DNA of 64,000 nucleotides from positions 248,001 to 312,000 of the forward strand of contig NZ_LNRZ01000003.1 of assembly GCF_001468265.1 (NCBI RefSeq), read 5' to 3'. Origin of the DNA: Sphingopyxis sp. H050 (GTDB taxonomy: Bacteria; Pseudomonadota; Alphaproteobacteria; Sphingomonadales; Sphingomonadaceae). A program made the translations under genes and the position numbers. The notes below the pieces were generated by a model. It saw only the letters and a program-made list of their open reading frames with translations. It was not told the DNA's origin and ran no database searches. Positions 17,400-25,248 of the stretch are shown piece by piece; within the stretch, counting starts at the first letter, position 1; each line of letters starts with the position of its first letter.

Positions 17400-17428
17400 T
17401 TGGTAGCGCTACCAGCCGATGGCGTCAA
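17400..17428 (-). promoter_or_regulatory. Promoter of the GH5 operon
   Basis: On the minus strand TTGACG (17423-17428) and TACCAA (17400-17405) are exactly 17 bases apart, about 50 bases upstream of the GH5 start. The spacer and -10 are occupied by the LacI-type palindrome. Confidence 0.55.
17401..17414. promoter_or_regulatory. Perfect LacI-type operator upstream of GH5 operon
   Basis: TGGTAGCGCTACCA is a perfect 14-bp palindrome lying over the spacer and -10 of the GH5 promoter. It matches the xylX/GH43 operator at 13 of 14 positions, indicating a shared repressor for all three sugar operons. Confidence 0.75.
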
Positions 17429-17637
17429 AACCTAATTGCGCGGTCAATCGGCTGCCGGTCCACCCGCCGTTCAGCAGGCGTCGGCAGTCGGATCGCCTTT
17501 CATCGCGGCTCCTGCCGGCTGGGGCGTAAAGCTCAGGCGCGCGGGTCGCGGGCCATGGACAAGGCCGCCTTTACGCTCTTTTTACAGCGGCGGGTTAGGG
17601 CGGTCTTCGAGGGACCGCTCGCACCGGGAATTGGCTG

Positions 17638-18108
17638 ATGCCGAAGACACGTGAGATCGAGCGGTTGCGCGCCGAGCATGCGGCGCTCACCACGCTGTCG
17701 CGCTTCCTGATGGAGATGGTTTCCGCGCCGCAGCCGCCGCGCGCGACCGAGCTGACCGCGGTGCGCGGGATGCTGCGCGATACGCTGGTGCGCCATCTGA
17801 AATGCGAGGACTGGGCGCTTTATCCGCGGCTGCGCGCGACAGGCGATGCGGCGATCAACCGCATGGCGAAGGAATTCGTCGACGAGATGGGGCATCTGGC
17901 GAGCGATTTCGACGCCTATGACCGGCGCTGGACCGACGAGGCGGCGCTTGCCTGCTGGGCCGACTTCTGCGCCGAGACGACGGGCATCCTGCACGCGCTG
18001 GGGATGCGGATCGAGCGCGAGGACCGCGACCTTTATCCGGTCGCCGAGACGATCGCGATCGCCGAGGCCGGGCGCGCCGAGAAGCGCGGGGGTCGCCGCG
18101 CGGCATAA
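17638..18108 (+). CDS. Hemerythrin-like HHE-domain protein
   Basis: A 156-residue all-helical protein. Candidate diiron ligands are His14 (RAEHAAL), the H-x3-E in RHLKCEDWALYP, GHLASDF, and LHALGMRIEREDRDLYP, in the order expected for a hemerythrin/HHE four-helix bundle. Such proteins bind O2, NO or iron, or act in redox sensing. It is monocistronic: the upstream 220 bp has no gene and the CHAT gene downstream is convergent, with 3 bp between stops. The function beyond metal/O2 binding is not deducible. Confidence 0.75.
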   Translation: MPKTREIERLRAEHAALTTLSRFLMEMVSAPQPPRATELTAVRGMLRDTLVRHLKCEDWALYPRLRATGDAAINRMAKEFVDEMGHLASDFDAYDRRWTDEAALACWADFCAETTGILHALGMRIEREDRDLYPVAETIAIAEAGRAEKRGGRRAA

Positions 18109-18111
18109 GCC

Positions 18112-21069
18112 CTATCGATCCCGGTTGGTGACCAGCGTGAAGGGCGCCCAGCTTGCCGGGTGCGCCCAATGCGGCTTCCATCCCTCGACCGCGCTGCCGT
18201 CGGCATGCTTGCCGGTGCGTACAGCCTCCATCGCCGCGGCGAGCGCGGTCGCGGGGGTCGCTTTCTCGTTCGACAGCGCCTCGACGATCAGCGCCGCGGT
18301 CGCGTCGTCGGCGACGCGCCAGTGGCTCGCGAGCAGATTGTCCGAGCCCGCATAGAGGAAACTGCGCGCGAGGCTCGACAGGGATTCGCCGCTCGCGCCC
18401 GCTTCGGCGCCCGGGGTCGCGGTGTTGCACGCCGAGAGCACGACCCATTTGGCGCTGAGCGACAGGTTCGCCGCCTCGCTGGCGGTGAGCAGGCCATCGT
18501 CCTCGACGCTCGCCTTGCCCGGCGGGGTCAGCACGAGGCCGGGTTCGGAGCCGATCCCCATTTCATAGGGCAGCAGGCCGTGCGTCGCGAAGACGACGGT
18601 GACCGCGCGCGGCAGCTCGGCATCGGCCTTGACCGCGGTTTCGGTCGCGTCGGCGCCGATGCGCGCGCCGCGGCCCTTGCCGATCGTCGCCGACAGCCGC
18701 GTCAGCTCGGCGGCGGTGCCGGGGAGCGGCGACAGGCGGCGGAGCTTGTCGACCGAGGCCATCGTCTTGTCGCCGCTCGCGGCGGTGAAGCCGCTGCCGC
18801 GCACGCCGACGCCGCCGCGCCGCCGCGGGCCGGCGCCGCGATCCTCGCCGGCCGTGGCCGCCTCGCCGCTGCCGAGCAGGGTCGGCGCGCCATAGGCGAC
18901 GAGCGGCGGGCGCGCTGCCGTGGCGGCGGAAGGCTCGTCGCGCCGCGCGAGCGCGAGCGCGCTGACCGAGGGCAGGGTGATGAAGCGGTAGCGCTTGCCG
19001 AGCCATTGGGTCGCGGCGAGGTCTGCCGCCGCGCCGCTTTCGGGGTCGCCCTGCGGCGCTTTCGCGATCAGCGCGGCGAGCGGCAGCCCGGCGATCGGCC
19101 CGCTGACGACATTGTAGATGCGGCCGTTCCGGGGCAGCGCGGCGGCGACCGGGGCGATCAATTGCTGGTAGAGGCGATAGGCGGCGGCGCGGTCGTAGCG
19201 GGGATAGCGTTCATCGATGACGCTCGGCGCGCCGCGTGCCTCGGCCTCGCCGAGCGCATTATAGTCGGCGAGCGAGCAGCTATTCTCGTCGATCCGGCAT
19301 TTGAGCCGCGCGACGTCGGCGGCGATCGGCGCCGCGCCATTGTCGACGCGGTGCCACAGCGCCTTCCTCTTCGAGATGGCGAAGGCATAATGATGGCCCT
19401 CCGACGGCAGCAGCATCAGCACCGCCTCGTCGGGGGCGAGCAGCTTCTGCACCGCGGCGATGTCGATCGCCTTCGGCGCGACGAGCGTCGCATAGTCGGG
19501 GAATTCGGCGGCGATGCGGGCGTCCAGCGGCGCGAGGCGCGCGGCGGCGTCGTCGAGGTCGGCGCGGAGGGCCGCGGTCCGGCCCTCGTCGCGGCCGAGC
19601 GATTGCTCGCGGTAGCGCTGGGTCAGCGACACGACCGCCTGCGCCGCATCCTGGCGCTCGCGAACGAGGTCGCCGAGCGGTCCGGCACCCGCGATGTCGC
19701 GCGCCGCAGCCTCGTTGATCGCGTCGCCTGCATCCGTCAGCGTCAGGTCTTGCGCCGCGAGGAAGGCCGGCGCCATCGCATCGACCTTGTCGGTGCGCGC
19801 GGCCCAGCCGGCGAACATCACCACGTCATAGGCGCTCGATTGCGGATTGCGGCGGGTGCCGCGGGCGACGGCCTTGGCGAGCGCGGCGACCGCCGGATTG
19901 GCGTCGTTGGACGCGTTCAGCCGCGCGTCGCGTTTCAGGCGCAGGCGGTTCGCCGCTTCGATCGCGGCGGCGAGGCCGTCGGCCTCGCGCCCCGCCACCT
20001 GCGCGCGGGCACGGGCGAGCGTGGTGAGCAGGATGATCGTATCGGTGGTCCCGTCGGTCCAGCTGCCCTTTTCCTCCGCGAGTTGGAGCGGCAGCGCCTC
20101 CTCGAAAAAGGGCAGGGCCTCCGCGGCCTTGCCCTGACCGAGCAGCGCGACGGCGTAATTATAGCGCGCCTTCTGAGTGTTGATGATCGTACGGCCGAAA
20201 AGCTTCTCCGCCTCGACCGCGGCATAGGCGCCGGGGGCTTCGGACGCGGCGAAGCGGCCGACGATATTGCGGTAATAGCTGATCTGGTTGTGCGCGAGTT
20301 GCAGGTCTTGCTCGCGCCCGAATTGCTCGGCGGGCACGGCTTCCAGCCGGGCGACCAGCCGGTCGAAGGTCCGGTCGGCCTCCTCGTCGCGGCGGACCAG
20401 TGTCAGCGCCTCGGAATAGCGGCGGAGCAGGTCGATATCGGGCGCGTCCAGCCCGGCCGCGTCGAGTTCGGCGAAGGTGTCGTCGAGCGCCCGCACCGCC
20501 TCCTCATAGCGCCCCTCCCGCAGCATATCGTTGGTCGCAGATTCGATGACGAGGCGCGCGAGGTCGGCAGCGCGGCCGTCCAGCATGCCATATTCGGCGG
20601 CGCGGCGGTGGATCAGCCGCGCGTGGGCGAGGCGCTCGTCGAACGGCAAGCCATATTTCATCCAGTCGAGGAACAGCAGTTCGGCGCGATAATTGCCTGC
20701 GGCATGAAAGCGGTCGGCCTCGGCGCGCATGCGGGTAACGACGCGGCTGTGGTCGGCGTCGCCGGGCTCGCGATCTTCGGTGCGGAAATACATCCAATAT
20801 TCGGTGCCCATGTCGGAGCGGTTGGCGCTCGACAGCTTGTCCGGATGGCGCAGAACGACGTCGATCGCGGCGAGCGCCGCGGCGACCTGGGCTTCGTCCC
20901 TCGTCCTGACGACCTGATCGAGCGCAGCGCGGACGGCGCGATTCGGTTCGTCGTCGCATTGGCCGTCCTCATCCTCGGCGCAGGCGGGCGGTTCCTTGGC
21001 GAACGCCGGACAGGCGGTGGAGGCGAGCAGCAAAGCGGCGAACGCGGGAAGCGCGCGGCGTATCGTCAT
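18112..21069 (-). CDS. Exported TPR-CHAT domain protein (caspase-like fold)
   Basis: A 985-residue protein. A signal peptide (ALLLASTACPAFAKE) is followed by a helical TPR-like region to about residue 480 and a C-terminal CHAT domain with the His-Cys dyad in FATHGLLP and LSACNTATP. CHAT proteins are caspase/separase-fold peptidases. Well-studied ones (Craspase/Csx29-type) are cytoplasmic effectors; this one appears exported. It is the last gene of a collagen-like lipoprotein - TpsB - CHAT operon, with a 90-bp gap to tpsB. ATG 21069 is chosen because it begins the signal peptide; no strong ribosome site precedes it. The target is unknown. Confidence 0.82.
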   Translation of the reverse strand: MTIRRALPAFAALLLASTACPAFAKEPPACAEDEDGQCDDEPNRAVRAALDQVVRTRDEAQVAAALAAIDVVLRHPDKLSSANRSDMGTEYWMYFRTEDREPGDADHSRVVTRMRAEADRFHAAGNYRAELLFLDWMKYGLPFDERLAHARLIHRRAAEYGMLDGRAADLARLVIESATNDMLREGRYEEAVRALDDTFAELDAAGLDAPDIDLLRRYSEALTLVRRDEEADRTFDRLVARLEAVPAEQFGREQDLQLAHNQISYYRNIVGRFAASEAPGAYAAVEAEKLFGRTIINTQKARYNYAVALLGQGKAAEALPFFEEALPLQLAEEKGSWTDGTTDTIILLTTLARARAQVAGREADGLAAAIEAANRLRLKRDARLNASNDANPAVAALAKAVARGTRRNPQSSAYDVVMFAGWAARTDKVDAMAPAFLAAQDLTLTDAGDAINEAAARDIAGAGPLGDLVRERQDAAQAVVSLTQRYREQSLGRDEGRTAALRADLDDAAARLAPLDARIAAEFPDYATLVAPKAIDIAAVQKLLAPDEAVLMLLPSEGHHYAFAISKRKALWHRVDNGAAPIAADVARLKCRIDENSCSLADYNALGEAEARGAPSVIDERYPRYDRAAAYRLYQQLIAPVAAALPRNGRIYNVVSGPIAGLPLAALIAKAPQGDPESGAAADLAATQWLGKRYRFITLPSVSALALARRDEPSAATAARPPLVAYGAPTLLGSGEAATAGEDRGAGPRRRGGVGVRGSGFTAASGDKTMASVDKLRRLSPLPGTAAELTRLSATIGKGRGARIGADATETAVKADAELPRAVTVVFATHGLLPYEMGIGSEPGLVLTPPGKASVEDDGLLTASEAANLSLSAKWVVLSACNTATPGAEAGASGESLSSLARSFLYAGSDNLLASHWRVADDATAALIVEALSNEKATPATALAAAMEAVRTGKHADGSAVEGWKPHWAHPASWAPFTLVTNRDR

Positions 21070-21159
21070 CGAAGACCAGTCCAGCGATACGCGACCCGCG
21101 CCGGTTATTGCCGGACGGAGGCCCGAGCGCAATAGGGCGCGCGCCGCGGGCCGCGGGGT

Positions 21160-22812
21160 TCAGGGCCGGAGCGACAGCTTCCAGCTGAACGCGACGCGCC
21201 AGCCCTGATCGAAGCCCGGCACCGGCTGTTTCCAGGCGTCGGCGAGTTCGAGCCCGATCGTCGCGTGGTCGGCATAGGCGAGGCGGATGCCGCCGCCCCA
21301 GCTGCCGAGCCGATAGCCGATGCGCGGATTGGTCGGGCGCGCCAGCAGCGTGACGTCGGCATAGTCGACGAAGCCGTAGAGTTCGCTGGGCGCGAAGCGG
21401 CCCTTGCGCAGCGGCCGCAGCGCCAGCTCGGCAAAGCCCGCGCCGCCGCGGTCGCCCGAGACGAGCCCGTCGTCGAACGCACGCCCGAAGGTCGCGCCGC
21501 CGACGCTGAAGCGCTGCGCCGCGGGCAGCCGGTCGCGCGTCCAGCGGCCGGTCGCGGCAAGGCGCAGCACCATCGCCTTGCCGATCGCCTGGTTCGCCTC
21601 GACCGCCGCATCGCCATAGAGGAAGCCGGTTTCGCCGACCCCGACAGGCACGTCCGCGCCCCAGATGTCGAGGCCCTTCGCCACGCCGAGGCGGGCGCCG
21701 ACGACGGTGCGCTCCTCGGTCATGCGGAAGGAGAGGCCGCCGCCCGCGGTCCAGGTTTTTTCGGCGGCCAGCGTCGATCCGAAGAGCGCATTCTTCGAAT
21801 CGAGATGGTCGAGCCGGACCGAAGCGGTGAGGTTGCGGCGGGTGCTGCGGATCAGCGGGTGGGTGACGCCGAAGCCGGCGCTCCACGCGTCGCCGTCGAT
21901 CGCGAGGTTGGCCGGGCGGGTGCGAAGCGCCGCCGCCGACAGCTCGGCGCGCGTTCCGTCCGCGCCGATCGGGGTCGAATGCGCGCCGGCGACATAGAGC
22001 AGCGACTTGAAATTGACCGCCGCTGCGCCGCTCAACCGCGTTTCGTCTCCGCTGCGCAGCAGGCTATAGCCCTTGGCATTCGCCTCGAGGATCCCGTCCT
22101 TCACATAGGAGGTTGTCCGCGTCGAAAAGCCGAAGCCGAGCGTCGGCCTTTTTGCGTCGACTGCAAGGTCGAGCGCGACCGCCCCCGGCGCGCCGGTCAG
22201 CGACAGTCCGGGCTTGACGGTCGCCCCCGGAATGTCGCCGATATTGCCGAGCGTGCGTTCGAAACGGCTGCGCGGCAGCGGGTTCCGGCCGGGCAGCGCG
22301 TTCGCCATGCGCGCGATCAGCGGGGTCGGGCCGCCGTCGCTTTCGCCGCTCAGCGTCACGGTGCTGATATAACCTTCGGCCGAGGCGACCTCGACGACCC
22401 CGTCGGACAGATCCTGGTCGGGGATGACGAGGGTGAAGAGCGCGACGCTCGACCGGCTGTAGGCGCGCGTCATCGCGGCGGCGAGTTTGGCGAGATTGTC
22501 GGCCGAAGCCTTTTTGCCGACGAAGCGCTGCGCGGCCTTGGCGACATTGGCAGGCACGCCCGCGCCGGTGAACTTGATTTCGGTGATGGTGATGTCGGGA
22601 CGCGCGCCGAGTTCGACCTTGCCGAGCTCCATTCGGGGAGCCTGCGGGTCGGGTAGCGGGTCGCGACTGTCGCCGGTGGGGGCGAGCGGCGGCCGACCGT
22701 CGATCGGCGTCGCCGCGGGCTGGGCGGCCCAGGCCGCGGCGGGGAGGAGCAAGGCTCCCGCCACCGCCGCGGCGCGGACCCGACGCTGATGCGTCAACGG
22801 CCGGCGCAGCAT
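21160..22812 (-). CDS. TpsB/ShlB/FhaC-family outer-membrane transporter
   Basis: A 550-residue protein: signal peptide ending AAWAAQ, Pro-rich spacer, a POTRA-like region (ITITEIKFTGAGVP...; LSDGVVEVASAEGYISTVTLSG), then a long beta-rich barrel ending in aromatic-terminated strands (FSWKLSLRP). The block FSVGGATFGRAFDDG corresponds to the conserved loop-6 motif of FhaC/BamA barrels. The family exports a TpsA partner across the outer membrane, but no TpsA with a haemagglutination-activity domain is next to it. It begins 6 bp after the collagen-like lipoprotein stop and precedes the CHAT gene, so those are its natural candidate partners. Confidence 0.85.
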   Translation of the reverse strand: MLRRPLTHQRRVRAAAVAGALLLPAAAWAAQPAATPIDGRPPLAPTGDSRDPLPDPQAPRMELGKVELGARPDITITEIKFTGAGVPANVAKAAQRFVGKKASADNLAKLAAAMTRAYSRSSVALFTLVIPDQDLSDGVVEVASAEGYISTVTLSGESDGGPTPLIARMANALPGRNPLPRSRFERTLGNIGDIPGATVKPGLSLTGAPGAVALDLAVDAKRPTLGFGFSTRTTSYVKDGILEANAKGYSLLRSGDETRLSGAAAVNFKSLLYVAGAHSTPIGADGTRAELSAAALRTRPANLAIDGDAWSAGFGVTHPLIRSTRRNLTASVRLDHLDSKNALFGSTLAAEKTWTAGGGLSFRMTEERTVVGARLGVAKGLDIWGADVPVGVGETGFLYGDAAVEANQAIGKAMVLRLAATGRWTRDRLPAAQRFSVGGATFGRAFDDGLVSGDRGGAGFAELALRPLRKGRFAPSELYGFVDYADVTLLARPTNPRIGYRLGSWGGGIRLAYADHATIGLELADAWKQPVPGFDQGWRVAFSWKLSLRP

Positions 22813-22818
22813 GGGCGC

Positions 22819-23784
22819 TTATTGGCCGCCTTTGGGGGTGCCGAGCCCGCCAAGCAGGCCGGTGACGGTTCCCGTCACGGTGCCGACGACGCCGGTCACC
22901 GGACTGGTCGGCGTCGTGCCGCCGCCGGTCGCGCCGCCGGTAACTCCCCCCGTGACGCTGCCGAGCGTGCCGGTCGCCGTGCCGACGACATTGTTCACCA
23001 GCGCAACGGGCGCGCCGACGGGCGTGGTGGCGGGGCCGCCGTGCAGTCCGCCGCCGAGCAGATTGCCGGTGCCGAGCAAGCCGCCATTGGCGCCATTGCC
23101 GAGCGTGACGAGCTGACCGCCCGAGCCGACGCCGAGGGTGAGCAGCGAGCCGGTTTGCTGACCGGGCGAGAGGATGCTAGCGCCGATCAGCGGCGAGGCA
23201 CCGGGCGAACCGAGCGCGGTCGCCTTGCCGATCGTCGCGGTGATCAGCTGACCCGGCGCGGCAGCGAGGCCGTCGACCAGATATTGCTTGCCTTCGCCGG
23301 TCTGGATCAGCGCGACGCCGGTCGATTTGACGACGCCGATGACGGTGCCGACCAGATTGGCATTGCCGGGCACCTTGCCATCGACCGCGCTGGCGAGGAG
23401 CAGGCCCTTGTCGGCGACGACGTTGACCAGGCTGCCGGTCTTGATCAGCACGCCGCCGATCACGGGATTGGTGCTCGCGGGGTCGCCGGTGTTGGCGAGC
23501 AGGCCGGTGCCGGCGATGCCGCCCGGCCCCACAAGGCCGCCGACCGCCAGCGCGCCGGCATTGCCGAGGCCGACGCCGTTGCCGGGCGCGCCAGCGGGGC
23601 CCGCAGGACCGGCCGGACCGGTGGCTCCGGTCGCACCCGCGGGCCCGGCAGGGCCGGTCGCCCCGGTGGCGCCACCGGCGCCGACGCTGCCGACGCGGTA
23701 GCTGCCCGACGATTCGCAGGCGACGAGCGCGAAGCACGCCGGGATCATGGCAAGCATGGTAAGAGTGGTACGAGACGAACGCAT
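22819..23784 (-). CDS. Collagen-like Gly-X-Y repeat lipoprotein
   Basis: A 321-residue protein. It starts MRSSRTTLTMLAMIPA with lipobox LVAC, then a short collagen-like stretch at about residues 40-70 in which every third residue is Gly (GATGATGPAGPAG type). The rest is a Gly/Thr/Val/Leu-rich region with repeating GxLxxVTGGVTGG-like runs at the end. ATG 23784 has a clear AAGGAGA site. Bacterial collagen-like proteins form triple helices at the cell surface. It is the first gene of the operon with tpsB and CHAT, and has its own promoter-like region upstream. Low-complexity sequence limits any functional claim. Confidence 0.75.
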   Translation of the reverse strand: MRSSRTTLTMLAMIPACFALVACESSGSYRVGSVGAGGATGATGPAGPAGATGATGPAGPAGPAGAPGNGVGLGNAGALAVGGLVGPGGIAGTGLLANTGDPASTNPVIGGVLIKTGSLVNVVADKGLLLASAVDGKVPGNANLVGTVIGVVKSTGVALIQTGEGKQYLVDGLAAAPGQLITATIGKATALGSPGASPLIGASILSPGQQTGSLLTLGVGSGGQLVTLGNGANGGLLGTGNLLGGGLHGGPATTPVGAPVALVNNVVGTATGTLGSVTGGVTGGATGGGTTPTSPVTGVVGTVTGTVTGLLGGLGTPKGGQ

Positions 23785-23804
23785 GAGACATCTCCTTGGA
23801 GAAG

Positions 23805-23820
23805 GCACTGGTCCCAGTGC
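23805..23820. promoter_or_regulatory. 16-bp dyad in leader of collagen-like operon
   Basis: GCACTGG and CCAGTGC flank a 2-base centre. The dyad lies between the predicted -10 (23839) and the start codon (23784), so it is either an operator or a leader hairpin just before the ribosome site. Confidence 0.45.
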
Positions 23821-23838
23821 GAACAACTGTTTTGTCCC

Positions 23839-23868
23839 AATATAAGTTCCGTAATATCAGTTAGTTAA
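23839..23868 (-). promoter_or_regulatory. Putative promoter of collagen-like/TpsB/CHAT operon
   Basis: On the minus strand TTAACT (23863-23868), an 18-base spacer and TATATT (23839-23844) form a sigma70-like promoter. A GTTAA...TTAAC inverted repeat (23864-23879) overlaps the -35 and could bind a regulator. Confidence 0.4.
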
Positions 23869-24129
23869 TTGCCGTTAACTCTCTGTAACAACTATCGTGA
23901 CGTCTGCCTTTCAGGCCATTTGGGGCGGTTTCAGTTCGGCCGGAAATTAACTCTCTTTTTCGGTATACCGTGCGTCGAGAGCGACGATCTGCATGGCGCG
24001 GCGCTTTGCGGTCGCGCCCCGCTTAACGTCATGCGCCCTTTGCTTAAACCAGCTTATAACCGCGCCCGGTGCTTGATTTGCGCGGCCGCCTCGCCTAGCG
24101 GCTGCGGGCAGAAACCGGAGATTTTTTGC

Positions 24130-24399
24130 ATGACCGACACGCCCCCCGACCATCTGTCGACCAACCCGCGCTCGCCCCATTTCGACATGGAGGTGCTGCA
24201 GCGCGGCATCGGCATACGCTTCAAGGGCAAGGAGCGCACCGACGTCGAGGAATATTCGATCTCCGAAGGCTGGATCCGCGTCGCCGCGGGCAAATCGAAG
24301 GATCGCTTCGGCCAGCCGATGACGATCAAGCTGTCGGGCGAGGTCGAGGCCTGGTTCGAAGATACCGCTGCCGAAAGCGGCGAGGCGTCGGAAGATTGA
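24130..24399 (+). CDS. DUF3297 family protein
   Basis: An 89-residue cytoplasmic protein (MTDTPPDHLSTNPRSPHFD..., then FGQPMTIKLSGEVEAWFE). It matches my recollection of DUF3297, a small alpha/gammaproteobacterial family of unknown function. ATG 24130 is preceded by GGAG at suitable spacing; the longer upstream reading frame is non-coding in character. It is monocistronic and followed by hairpins shared with the convergent CHAP gene. Confidence 0.7.
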   Translation: MTDTPPDHLSTNPRSPHFDMEVLQRGIGIRFKGKERTDVEEYSISEGWIRVAAGKSKDRFGQPMTIKLSGEVEAWFEDTAAESGEASED

Positions 24400-24414
24400 G
24401 GTCCCATAAAGGGG

Positions 24415-24479
24415 GAAGCCACCCGGAAGGCGTGGCCTCCCGGATGGCTTCGAGTGCTCGTCAGTAACCCTTGAGGGTT
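24415..24479. terminator. Hairpins between convergent DUF3297 and CHAP genes
   Basis: Two stems are visible: GAAGCCACCCGG pairing with CCGGATGGCTTC (24415-24451, one mismatch) and AACCCT-TG-AGGGTT (24466-24479) followed by TTT. The position between convergent stops suggests a bidirectional terminator, although the U-tract is short. Confidence 0.45.
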
Positions 24480-24493
24480 TGGGGGGGGCAGGG

Positions 24494-25072
24494 TTAGCCG
24501 CCGAGCGAAGCGGCGATGAGTTCGAGGCCGTTGCCGGGTTTCCAGCTGCTCTGGGCATAGGCCGGCGGGGCAAAAGCGTCACGATCGGGGTTGGCGTTGC
24601 CGCCGGCGTAGATGAAGCCTTGCACCGGATTGGCGCGCAGGCCGAGGTCGCCGATCGGGGCATACCATACGCGCACCATGCTCCAGTCGCCCGCCGGGCT
24701 GACGTCGACGACGCGGACGTTGCGCTCGATCTGGCCGCGGCGGCCGTTGATCGGCGACCAATTGGCATGGTCGATCAGGATTTCACGGTCGCTGACGATC
24801 TTCTTGACGACGGCGACATGGCCGAGCGGCATGCCGCCGGTGCCGGCGAAGGCCATCACGGCGCCCTTGCGGGGCTCGTCGCCGCGCTCGTAGGTGCCGG
24901 CCGCCTGTGACCACCAGGTCTTGGCATTGCCGCGGATGTCGACGCCCGATTCGGCGCGGGCGAAGGGGACGCACTGCAGATAGTCGCGGGCGGCGGCCGG
25001 AGCGCTGACGAGCAGACCGGTGATGGTCATCACAGACGCGACGACGGCAGCCAGATAACGACGATGGAGCAT
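24494..25072 (-). CDS. Exported CHAP-domain cysteine amidase/endopeptidase
   Basis: A 192-residue protein with a signal peptide ending APAAARD and a CHAP domain. The Cys is in LQCVPFAR, the His in PLGHVAVV and the third catalytic position in IDHANW. CHAP enzymes cut peptidoglycan peptides or cross-bridges, so it likely acts in the periplasm on cell-wall remodelling. It appears monocistronic: the GGDEF-EAL gene stop is 176 bp upstream on the same strand. A role in toxin or phage biology is possible but nothing nearby supports it. Confidence 0.82.
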   Translation of the reverse strand: MLHRRYLAAVVASVMTITGLLVSAPAAARDYLQCVPFARAESGVDIRGNAKTWWSQAAGTYERGDEPRKGAVMAFAGTGGMPLGHVAVVKKIVSDREILIDHANWSPINGRRGQIERNVRVVDVSPAGDWSMVRVWYAPIGDLGLRANPVQGFIYAGGNANPDRDAFAPPAYAQSSWKPGNGLELIAASLGG

Positions 25073-25248
25073 GGATTGCGACCCCCTGTGGCCCGTGTTC
25101 GGGCGTTGCAGCGTCTTTGCTATGGCTTGGCTTTTCCACCAACCGCGAAGCGGTGAATCGCGCCATCGATGCGGTGAGCGGGGGAACCTTTTGGTAAGCT
25201 TTTCAACTCGTCGTGCGGGCGGTTCGGCTCACCGGCAGATGCCGGGAC

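Larger units (their letters stand above)
23785..24129. other. Intergenic control region, A+T-richer than surroundings
   Basis: This 345-bp gap separates the divergent collagen-like lipoprotein and DUF3297 genes. It contains a promoter-like pair and two dyads for the minus-strand operon (listed separately). For the plus-strand gene it holds a GGAG site at 24117-24120 and a TATAAC at 24054-24059 without a convincing -35. I see no small gene in it. Confidence 0.5.

Noticed and set aside
15097..17406. 769-codon plus-strand open frame
   Set aside because: It is antisense to the GH5 gene, with no recognisable domain and Arg-rich composition.
18160..21135. Very long plus-strand open frame (991 codons)
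   Set aside because: It is the antisense of the CHAT gene, with Arg/Gly-rich low-information sequence; G+C-rich DNA readily leaves such frames open.
22819..23784. Possible CRISPR or tandem DNA repeat
   Set aside because: The periodicity comes from Gly-X-Y and Gly/Thr protein repeats, not from direct repeats with spacers.
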